A stretch of DNA of 28,350 nucleotides from Pelargonium nanum (taxonomy: Eukaryota; Streptophyta; Magnoliopsida; Geraniales; Geraniaceae). Below, piece by piece: positions 11,287 through 23,200 of the stretch. How positions within the stretch are numbered: position 1 is the first letter of the stretch; each line of letters opens with the position of its first letter. The translations under genes and the position numbers were made by a program. The notes below the pieces were generated by a model. It did not search any database and was not told the DNA's origin. It saw nothing but the letters and a program-made list of their open reading frames with translations. The stretch lies in contig JAYMTF010000917.1 in NCBI GenBank assembly GCA_036897485.1, forward strand, positions 1 through 28,350, in the 5' to 3' direction.

Positions 11287-14200
11287 CTATCGCTTTGAGC
11301 TTGGTTTCCCTACTCGGTTCTTCCATACGCTCTGCATTTGGAAAGTCAAATTAGAACCTAAAACACACAGCAGAATAAAAGTCATATGCTAAATGAAAAT
11401 TGTAGGTAAGTACAAGAGGCTCATCATCAGAAATTTCAGCATCCTGAGCATCGGGCACTTTGGTTTCCTGATTTCCTTCAGAATCTGAGTTGTTTTCCTC
11501 CACGGCTTCTTGATTCCCTTCAGAATCTGATTTGTTTTCCTCCTGGGCTTCTAGATTCCTTTCAGAATCTACGTTCTCTTTGTTATCATCCTTTTCACTT
11601 AGTTCTTCTTCTGCTTCTTCTTCATCGAAGTTTTCAGTATCCTGTGGATTACTTTCCTTTTCTTCAGCATATTTTCCTTCATTATCTGATTTCTCTTCAT
11701 CTGATCCCTCCATATGATTTGAGCTGGTCTCTAAATCTTCCAAAAAATTGCCTTGGGATACTGCTTTCACTTCCTTATCAGACTCCCCATCTGTTACATC
11801 CTCATCCACTATTTCAGCATGACCCCCATCAGAATCGCCTAAATAAAGTTGAAAACAAATTTAAGGAACCAAGAGAAATTCTAGCAAAAATCAATATGGA
11901 AATATATTTTGTAGGGTCAGGTTTCAACTTAAAATACGATCTTGGGCTGTATTTGGTTTGGGGTATCCCAGAACTAAAAACTACACTCACCCATCATGTG
12001 TTCCCCCCCCCCCCCCCCGGAGGAGGCAGACACTCATTTCCTCCCCCCCCCCCCTAGATGAGTAGTAGACTACCTATTTATAACACGAGGTAGTCCACGA
12101 AATCTTTATAGCAACGAAGCAATCCTTCTGAAAACCAAAGTTTTGAGGTACTGAACAACTTACCAGAGTTCATGGAATCAGCTTTGGACATCGAGGTAGG
12201 TTCGGGGTCTGATACATCAGATCTCTCAACCTCATGTAGCTTGCTTTCAGACACTTTTTTCTGTCCACGCTTCAATTTTTTCTTTGGAGTTCTTTTCCCT
12301 TGAAGTCTAGAAAACAAAGATTAACAATCAACTTAAAATTCCAAGGGGAGATGTAATAGACACTGAAAGTCAGAAACACACTAGTCAAGTGCAATACTTC
12401 ACTTACGTTTTTGACAATTTTTTGTTCTGTTGTGAACCATCAGAAATCTTATTTTTCTGCCCAGGTGTCCTGCAAGATTATAAAAGAAATGAAACAAAAT
12501 GGAAGATCAACAAGCAGAAATAGACATCTTTTCACGAAATAATAGTTAAAATAAAATAATAACAGCAATGATAATTGAGAAACAGTGTGCATAGACTAGA
12601 TGCTGAACTGAATATGGAAAAACTTACGCATCTGTAGGGGAGGAATCTTTTGATGATTTTAACTTCTGCAGATGTTTTCAGAAAGAATGTGTCAGATTTA
12701 GGACCAAGTCATTTCTCATTGCCTTGTGGTAAAACCATAAACTAAGGTTGATTTAGCTCAAGAAAGAATGCTGAAGAATGACAATTATACCTTTGCTGAC
12801 TTGCGACCATTGTTAACAAGCTCCCAACGCTCCTTGTCCAACCGCAGTACTTCAACATCTCCATCCTCGTATAGCACCTACAATATAAACACACAGGAAA
12901 TATTACATCACAAATTTGAGAAATGATAAATAGGTGGTACAAGCAGTCATAGTAAATGCATAACAGGATAATAAAAGAGTGTCTTACCACATGTTTCCTT
13001 TTTATAGGATCATAGGACTTCACGGTGCCTTCATAAAACCTGTTTATTGCAGCAAAAAGCATCAAAACACTAAAGTGAACTTTCTGATTATACCATCTTC
13101 CCTTTTTATTGATGAAAAAGAAATTAGAAAACAAAAAAAGAAGGTAGAGGGTAACGAGTTACAAAATAGACTTGTACTTCATTTGCTTCAAGGAAATTAT
13201 TTACCAAGGAAGAGGGCTATTTTCAAAATTTCAGTTGGCAATGGAAAATTCCATTGGCGGCAAAATGGATTTCTCTTTTGTATTCAAGAGATAACTTAGA
13301 GCGCAAAACTAGGAAGACATACGCCAGGAGAATGTTTTCCATAAAACAAATGGAGCAAATCTTCTAAATATCTTATGTTCTTTGCTATTTATTAAACAAT
13401 GGTTGCACTCATCACATCCTATGGATCAAAAGATTACTCACTTCTTGTCCATTGGCCACCAAACTTTTATCCTGCAACTAATCAAATCTGACAAGTCTCT
13501 TTCACCATCCTTGAATGAGCACTGAGAAAGAATAAAATGTAGGTCATAACTTATATTCGTATATAAATTTGTTTACATAAGAAAGATGTATATAAAATCT
13601 TGCAGATATCACTGGCTGATTGGCATGACACAAGCAGAGCTAATGTAGGCAACTATAACTGAAATTGTCTAGACATAATAACAAGACCATAATTTACACA
13701 GGTAAAGCATACAAAAATACCAGTATCGTTATGGACGCTCTGATTCAGAACATGCTATGTAGTAAAAAGGAATCACAATTGTCATGCCAAAGAGAGAAGC
13801 AAGGGAGTGGAAAAATTAGAAAATACAAAGGGAAGGCCTTTTATAAAACTCAATACAGATGAAAGATATTAGCATATGTTATGATAATCAAGGAACAAAA
13901 AAATATTCCAGATAGAGGTTATAATATTGTGAAATGCAGTAGAGCTGTTTAAAATGTATAATATTCACCTTTGCTAAACCCGCAATGCTTCTTCTTTTTC
14001 GTTTCCTGCTGGATCCCACAGGAGACTTGGAATTACTAATTGTGTTGATCTTATCAGATTCCATGAGCACGTTTGATTTCTGCAAGAGGCATCAAAGTTA
14101 AAACATGAAGTACTAACCAGTATCAAATCAGAGTACATAACACTGAAGTGAGTTGAACAATAGAAAACTCACCTTTGAATCATGATAATCGGTAACTTCA

Positions 14201-17200
14201 ACTGTTGGTGATTTGGCACTACGACGTTGATCAGAACGTTTGCCTTTAGATTTTGAAGAAGTATTTTTTGGGACGGATGATACCAACATGTCTGACTTTC
14301 TGCTTTCAAAAACTCCCTCCTCTGAATCTGCATCCTGTTCTTGCGATTGAAATGAGGAAGCTCCTGTTTGTTGTGATTCATCTTTTGATGCTCTGATAGG
14401 AGACTTTGAAGTATTTCTTGGTGATTTGAAAGCATTGTGAGAAGAAGAAGACCTCCGGCGTTTAGGAACTGGGACATGTGCAACATCACTGCCTTTTCTT
14501 TTTTTATGCTTTGGATTGGTCTTTGATTTTCTACTTGGAGAGTGCTCATGTCCATTGCTAGATAACTTACTAGATTTCTCCCGACCTTGAAAATTCATTT
14601 CTCTCACCATTTTCAAGATATCAACATCATTTTCAGTATTTTTACTTTTAGCTGGTGAAGTCTTACTTTTCACCCCCTTTCTAGCTTTGGGTCCCTTGGA
14701 TTTCAAATGTTTGATGATTTTTCCCAGAGGTACTTCATTTCCATCTTTATCACTGTCATTTAGAATGTCATCTTCAGCAACTTCTACCTGAACCTGAAGC
14801 AATTAGAAAGACAACTACAATATGTCAGCAAAGAGGAAAGAAGCATCAAACATAATTTATCATTAGAACCATTATTGAGCAGTAGGACATACATTGCCAT
14901 TAGTATCAAACTTTAGTGACTCAAAGTGGGCCAATACACTCTCGTCAGCCAGCCATGTTTGCCCTTCACTGGTCATTTTCCCGTCCCCATCCATTTTCCC
15001 TTCACTGGCAGTTTCCACTTCATTGGATGCTAGCCCTTCACTGGCTGTTTTATCTTCAACAGAAGTCTGCCCTTCACTGGCTGTTTTGTCTTCATTGTGC
15101 ATTTGCCCTTCACCAGCTGTTTTACCTTCATTGGGTGTTTGCCCTTCACCGGCTGTTTTACCTTCACTGGGCGTTTGCCCTTCACCGGCTGTTTCACCTT
15201 CATTGGGCGTTTGCCCTTCATCGGCTGTTTTACCTTCATCAGGCGTTTGCCCTACACTGGCTGTTTTCTCTTCACCAGTGGTTTGCTCTTCATCGGCTGT
15301 TTGTATTTCATTGGACATTTGCCCTTCACTGGCCATTTTCTCTTCACCAGTGGTCTGTCCTTCAGTAGCCTGTCAAACAGTCCATTAATGTTTTAGGTAT
15401 TAAAATCAACGTTTAAGAGCCAAAGATCCTCTGTAGGCAGGAAGCTGACATCTTCTGCTAGGAGCTCAATCTAATTTCCATTGAATGAAAACACAAATAA
15501 ACTTTAACGCATCCAAATTTACCTTAGAGCCGTTCACTTCCTTCTTCTCACGTGATTTGTACAGCGTTGGAGGCAGAGAGATCAATGTGGTGACATCTTG
15601 CATATTATCTTCCTTTTGAGCTAAGCGCTTGATGATTGACAGGCCAAGGTCACAAACGGCATACGAATTCTGAAATTTTCAGTAACAAACATGTAAGCTT
15701 CGAATTTTTCCCATTACTATTGCCATTATGGAATACTTAACACAAACAAACAGTTATAAGCAAATAAAGAAATGATATATTCATGTCTAAACCTTTGATT
15801 TTGCTGCATCTACTACATCATCTGAATACTTGATACTCTTAAAGATGGAAACTATTGCACAAATACTTTCTTTATCCTTGATAGTACCAGCTTCGGGTTT
15901 GCCATCTTCATCTCCATGCAGCAGCAAAGAAATAAACAGATATAATTGCCTGAAAAATAGAGGACAGTGTCAGTGAGAACAAATTCCAATTGTTAAAATG
16001 CAATCATAAGCTAAAACTTTCGGCAGTAAACAGATCGAAGCTTATACAGCAACAATCCAAAACCTAGCAGGAAAGTTTTTAGATGTTTATATTGAACAAA
16101 TATCTTTATAATGTTTTAATTGGCATGAAGAAGAAAAATAAAGTATGTAATCAATTATAAAACTATACCTAAATTTGTTTCCTAACACAAAGCATAAGAA
16201 TACTAGATTTCTCTTTAGCGTTCACAGAAAAGAGAATGCTCATTCCAAAGTATCAGACACAAGCCAAGTCAACAAGTTTCAGCAATGGGTGTACACAAGA
16301 GAAAATACATTTTGATGTGTATGAATACAAAATCAATCTTATCAAATTGTATACCTTGAGTAAGAATATTCAATGAGATTAATGGGTGTACACAAGAGAT
16401 ATAAAGGCAAAAGCATTTGACACACTATCAGTGTAAATGAGTTTTACACCATCGGTAAACCATATTGTGCTACCTCATTATTTTAGATTTTAAAATTTAA
16501 TGAGTCTTTTAAATAATTGTTTACTATAATTTCTAAATATTAAATAATGATTAATGATATTAATAAATAAATAAATAAAAAACTATAGAAAAAAACATAT
16601 TAATAACAACTTGCCAAGGAAAAAGCCACTATAGATATACCTGTATACTAGTTCAAACTTTTTCACATCTTTGCATTCATCGACATTGGGACATGAATGA
16701 TGAGCAAGAGCATGGACCAGATAGGGAAGAATATATTCAGGATAAGCCATTGGGGTGTTCGAATCAGTCTGCCCAGAGAATTGCCGTGCCCTTGCTTGAT
16801 GACAGATTTGAATAATGTCAGCCAAGTTATGTTTTTCCTGCCATTTCAAACAGGATACAATTTGCAAATAAATACAAACATGCCACAACGAAGTTTTAGA
16901 AATTCTATATTTCAGATATGAATCATATACAGCTGACTAAGGTGTTTAGAAATACTATCTACTTCATAGTGAAAAGGTTAGTAAAGGTACCTCTTCAAAT
17001 TCTTTAGGACTCAACCCAATAATATTAAGTACAAAGGCAGCAGCATATCTTGCATCTAATAATCGGTCCTTTATATATTGATGAACTTTGCTCAGGAATA
17101 ATTTTCTGGCCTGAGGAAAATTAATCTACAAGAACATGAGATAAAAGAAAGCAATTTATTAGTGAAAATTATGAAAAAGATCTCTTCAAAAGGCAGAAGT

Positions 17201-20200
17201 AAAAGTAACAACTCAATAAGAAAAATAAAAAATAAAAATTGAAAATTGAAATTGCAGATGGGAAAAATCTTGTAGAAGAAACTCCACCTCTGATGTTCTC
17301 AAGGTTAAGTGGAACACATCAATAGGTATCTTATGATCCCACTGCCTCGCCAGACGAAGAATTGCTTTAGCAGAAGCTAGCCTCAAATGAGCCTTGTCAA
17401 CTAGGCTACAAGATTGGCAAATTTCCACATGAAATTACAAGCCACATAATAGGAGAAAGGTTGTTTAATCAATTAATATTAAGAAATGCTCTTAAATATT
17501 TTATACTATAATGAACATACAACTCGATTACCTTGATTCTACGTCTTTGGAGATTTCTCCCAGAGAAAGTATATTTCTGAGGATTTCCAAAAGACTATCA
17601 ATCCCAGGACGAATATGAGCATCTTTAATAGGCAAGTAGCTCTTGACCAATGTTTTAATGCCAAATATCTTTACAAAAACAAATTTATAACACTCAATTA
17701 TTAATCAAGATATAGTATATCACTGTGTAAAAATATAAGATTATGATACAGCATTAATATTGTTTGAAAAAAAAAAAAAGAACTCTTGGCAAAAAGCAAC
17801 CAACCTTCAACATGCAAATTTCACTTCTGTCATCCCATGATGCTTTTTTGTTATCTTCTGATTTCTGAAATTGAGTACAGATGTTTTAAAAATGAAACTT
17901 AATTAGCAAGATAAACAAAACAACTTTGCACAAGGATAGTGGATCTTCAAAGACATACAATGCTGCAATTTAGAATTTTGGTTTTTATAAATTCTTCAAT
18001 TTCGTTCTCTCTAGTTTCAAAAACTGGCATTGCAGTCTGAGCTATGCACCCTAAAGACTGTAGTACAGCAGGCAAATGTGTCTTCTCCTCCAGAATATCC
18101 ACAAGCCTCTGGAATTGAATGAAAAATATTAGCCCTTGCAACTTGCAAGATATCATCATAAGCAGAAAAAAGAAAGAAAAAAAGAGTATGATATAAGTAG
18201 AACTATGGTGAAACATGAAAAAGATGTACATACCTTGTATAAAACAGAAAGAGATTTTAGTCCATCATCCTTCGTTATCGCAGCTAAAGCATGTACAGCA
18301 TATTTGGCCTGTTTACGGCTACCTTCTAAACATAGCCTCTCCAATATAAGGTCTATCGAACTGCAAGTAATAGTCATTGTAAGCATATGTAAAAAAACTT
18401 GCTATTAAACATCAACAAGTTCAAGAATTGCACCTTGATGACACTGCCAATTTTTCTCTGATGGTACCACCAGCTTTCGCTAGAACTTGCAAAACTCCTT
18501 CTTTTATTATTTCATTGTCATCTTTAAGAAAATTAATAAGTTCTTCTTCAACCCCACAAAGTAGCAACGGACTGAAGTTCGCAAGAATCTGAAAATTCAT
18601 CTCCAAAGAGTCAAACATTTGGATTTGAAATTGTTGCTGAGGAGAAGGCCAATCAAGTGCTATATTCTTAAAGGTAATATTGCTAGAAATAAGTATATGT
18701 GCATGACGGAGTATGGCCTAAGCTTGCAAAATATGCAGGTAACAGTGCAAAACCAAGAGTTTTTTTCTTTTTATAATTATGTCTACAAAGGAAAAAAGGA
18801 TAGCAAGTTATTACCACTAGTATATTCATACAAGACAGAATATATTGTGCATTGCCAGCAGATTTATGAGCATCAACTTCCAGAATAAGTTCTTTCACAT
18901 GCTCCTTGTTGAAAAGTAAATAGGAACACTTCACAGAAAGTGTACTGAGAAAATCATAGAGTCGGTGTTTCTCACTAAGTATCTTGAGCAAATCATCCTA
19001 CAAAAAAAAAGGAAATAGAGTAAGGAATTAAACACAGAAAACTTAACAATACAACTCAGTTTGCTAAAGTACTTGATTAATGAAGGTAAAGGCACTGTTT
19101 CTTTGGCAATTGAAACTATTGCTATATAATTGTTACAATCAAGTCCTGATCTTTGATTTGTTATTGATAGACAATATGACAGCAAACAGTTAGTGTGCAG
19201 TGTCAACCAGAGAAGACTGGATGTTGAATGTGACAACATCTTGCAAGCAATGTTTCAGTGGAGCCATAAGATGACGAGGTCGCTGATAACTGAGAAGTTG
19301 TCAGAGAAATGGCAGTCAGAAATCATTTGGTGTCATGCAGTAACAATCCTGACTTGCTATTGATATATTTTCCAAGATTTTTAGGATGTTATGAGTCACT
19401 TGATGTAGGTGGTGAATATACTAGTTGACCACAGCATTGTTATGGTGCCACAAATGAAACAATGATAATGATATAGGTACATTTAAAATATAGACATGCA
19501 CTTCAGCGGTTGTATGCAAAGCATTCTTAGCTTTTTTAGCTTCCCATTTGATTCCTCAAATTTTTATTGGTAGAATCTGCAGATACCATCTTAGTCCATC
19601 AAATCAAAATCAAAATTCAGCCTCAAATCTGATTCTTATCCTATTTATACTGCTTCTTGAATTGAATATACTCTAAAGCACTTTTAGTATCTTAATGCTT
19701 ACCCGACAATTATGAGATTGAAGGAAACTTGTGTTCGGATCAAGTAGAGTAGTTAGAATCTTCCAAATATTAGCATCTTTTAATTGATCAAGTATCTGAA
19801 AATTCTCCTCAGCCTTTACAGGGTCAGAAAACGTGCGAGACATTACTCGGAAGCAGAACATAATTTTTTTAGGGATATCGGGTGCATCACCAGCCTGCAT
19901 TGGAAGAGGATCAATCTTTTTATTCGAAAATGACATTAAGAGTTCGACATTTTGGCACTAAGTTAAAGTACAGACCTGAGACGCCTGCCTAAGAGAAAGA
20001 TACCTCTGCAACTCCTGCTGTAACCTACAATCCAAGAGAACGTCCTGAAAATTAGTGCAAAATTAACATAAAGCTAAAGGGATGCTAGATTCTTATGAGT
20101 CATGAATTACTCTGTGAAACCTAAGCACCTACAACAAACCTTTGCTTCTGTTCCAATATCTTCTCCAAAGCTTTAACCTCAACTCTATCAAATCCCGAGT

Positions 20201-23200
20201 ATACTCTTACCCAATGTGTAACTATGTCCTTGATTGGGAACTCAGTTGGAAACAGAGACCCACACAAAACAGATTCAATTGTATCCGATCTGCAGCACAT
20301 GCGGAGGCATTTAGAATATGTGATTTATCAAATGGTGAGGAGAAAAATCAAACGTTTTAGAAACTTCCACTATGCAGTAATTCAAGACTCTATTAACAAG
20401 TAGAGTTGAAATTATTCAACTTCGGCATAGAGCAAATTTTGTTCAGTACTTCAGTTCAAAAGAATACACAAAAGAACTTGTCTTTACACCATACCTAATG
20501 AACTCAGCACCAAAGCATACTATTTATTGTTACTTTCATTAAACAAATCAATGGAATGATGATCTTATTGGGAAAACAGTTGAACCAAACAACAACACTG
20601 AACTAACCAGTCAAAGACACTTATCAGTAAGGTAAAAGCACACCATGCCTCCATACAGCCAAAATTGCACGTTTCCCATGATTAATAGCCAGGAAGAGTA
20701 CATGAACTTAACTTCTATTATTATTAACGTTAAGATCATGCAATAATCCAAAATTCACACAAAAGTTGAAATTTACATACCATGTTTTATTACTTCAATA
20801 ATCAATGTTTAGTAGAACCATCTATAACATCCCAAACTTAAGGTATCAAATATTTTCTTATGACTACTCCAATTTTACTGTTTCCCTGTTCAACGTTTAA
20901 CCACTAAGAAAAATAAAAGCCACCAAAAGAAAAGAATATAATGGATAAGGAGAGAGAGAAAGGCATACCTGAAATCTTTGTCATATAAGCATCTCAAAAT
21001 CTTCCCTGGAATCCAGTCGAATTCACCAGGCTTGGTTGAGCCATCAGAGCACTTCACACAATAAATCTTGTATATCTCAGCCAGCCTCTCCATGGTATAT
21101 TTTTTAACAAGTAGCTGGAGATTTGGAGTAGAAAATAAATTGTTGGATAACTATATATATGATTCATAGGATAGCAAAATTACAGACAGAGAGAGAGATA
21201 AAAGAATTCTATATTACAGATTTGTCTCGGAGGCGCTCTGCTACAAGTTTTATAGTTTCAAGTGGAATGGAACTGAAAGCACTACAAGCAACATCACAAA
21301 CTACACAAACAACTTGCTTTCTGACATTTTCATCATAGTCCAACAGCCGGTCACAGAGGGCATCTACATGATTAAGATCAAAATTAAGTGATGTAACAGA
21401 TATGACATAAATATCAGTTTGTAAATTAATTCAACAATACTATACCAATGATTTGAGGAGCTTCAGCTCTGAGAGGATTCGACAACAGACAGCTCTTGAC
21501 ATGTTCAAGGACAGACATCCGAACTCCAACTACTCTATCAGCTAACCTCTTCAGAAACTCTGAAAATATTGGCTGAAATGCTTCAGAGATAGCAGAACCT
21601 GGCAAGGATAATATATCTCCAACTAACTTTACCGCTTTTGAGCGTGTTTCCAACTGATCTGTCTGCGGATGTTGAAACTTATTAATACCAATGCAAAACT
21701 GTACACCAAACTTCAGTATTCTTTAAACTATATGATAGGGAAATTATATTAATAATTAATTGTGCACATATATTACATGATGAAATTTACTTGCATTAGT
21801 ATACAGGCAGAAAAATGTGCATCATCACTGGAGATTGGAAATGATCAACCTCAATAATTAAGAAATTGTAACTGAAGTTCTCAGGTTACAACATTGTTAA
21901 ACATTTTGTGATCATTGAAAATTGGGACATCCACATGTGATATTTAAACATGAATAATCTAGTATTTATATCCTTAATATGCAAGGGGGAATAATGAAAA
22001 GCAAGACACTAATTCCGCAATTACCAAGAGCTCTCCTGTAAGGTATGGGACGACTCCTGATAGAATCTGAGGTGCACAACAGTAGATATCATATATAACT
22101 TCATGGTAGTCAATTTCGCTGTTTGATGACCTATTGTCCCCAGAAATTGATGATATGAGAAATTGTTTTATCGCAGGTTCCAATTGCCCCGCACATTCTT
22201 GTATCACATTCATAGCAAGCCTTCTTGCTGCAGTAGTAACATCCTATCACAAAAACCACAAACGAATTCTTATGAAAGTAGTGTTATGATTACTTGTGAA
22301 CATAATGGTAGAGACATACAATTTAACCAATAGAAGAGCAATATCTTCTGTTCAAATTAGCATAAAGATGAGATACTTACACTTCTATTGCGACCTAATG
22401 TAGACAATATAACAAATAAAAGATCTTCTCCGATATCCTCACTCTCTTCTAAGAGAACAACCATAATTGTCTGCATTGATGTGAAAACACTTTCTGAATG
22501 ATCATCACTGCATGTGTACAAAACCAAGGAAGATTGTTATTTGTATATCTAATGGATGATCCTTCTTCAGTTCCAATTAATTAATAATTCATGAGGGCAT
22601 CTACATGTAAAAGCTAACAGCAAGCATATAATTTTCGACATTCACCCATGTTTACCAGACTAAGCATGTCTAGCAAGTTACATAAGATTAAAAACATCCA
22701 TGCAGATAACTTGCAACCGTACTCTATGAGGTAAAAGCAGTCCGGACCTTGACGACTGACAATGGAATAATGTTGTATGTGCTTATTCCATGATCTACAT
22801 GTAGCCAAATAAATTTGCTCACTCAATTGAAAGAGATATGTATTTAACTACTATCCACGTTCATACAAATATATACTATTTTATTCAAGGTGATCATTCT
22901 TCTCAAATTACTTCTCTTCGTTATTAATATAGGAATCCAATGTTTTTATAAAGAATTTGTACTCTTATGCCAATCAGCAGGCGCCATATCAGAAAATAAA
23001 ATGTCTTGCTATATAAATAAACAGAACAGACACATATGGCTACAGAAACAAAGCAATAATAATTGATAAACTAATGTTATCAGGGTAAAATTAACAACAA
23101 ATTCATCATAATAGATAAAAAAAATTAGAAATAGATGATAAGAACCTACCTAACAACAGCAAAGAACGTACTAAACATCTTTTTCACAAGATCGTCGCAT

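Noticed and set aside
10967..11326. 119-codon frame as the real PDS5 C-terminus or a separate gene
   Set aside because: Splicing 11414 to 11331 in phase gives EPLSVWKNRVGKPSSKR and a stop, matching plant PDS5 ends. The 119-codon frame is kept only as a finding.
11644..12057. 137-codon + strand frame ending in a proline/glycine-rich run
   Set aside because: It crosses the antisense of a PDS5 exon and the intronic poly-C runs; the proline-rich end is just translated poly-C.
13461..13474. Possible separate 30-base microexon ending at an internal TTGCAG
   Set aside because: The upstream sequence continues in the same frame with conserved DLISCRIKVWWPMDKK, so the exon runs uninterrupted from 13521 to 13442.
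14894..15396. Open frames of 99-164 codons on the + strand and a 69-codon alternative minus frame over the PDS5 array
   Set aside because: A repeat whose unit is a multiple of three keeps several frames open at once. Only the minus frame with EGQT units joins in phase to conserved PDS5 exons on both sides.
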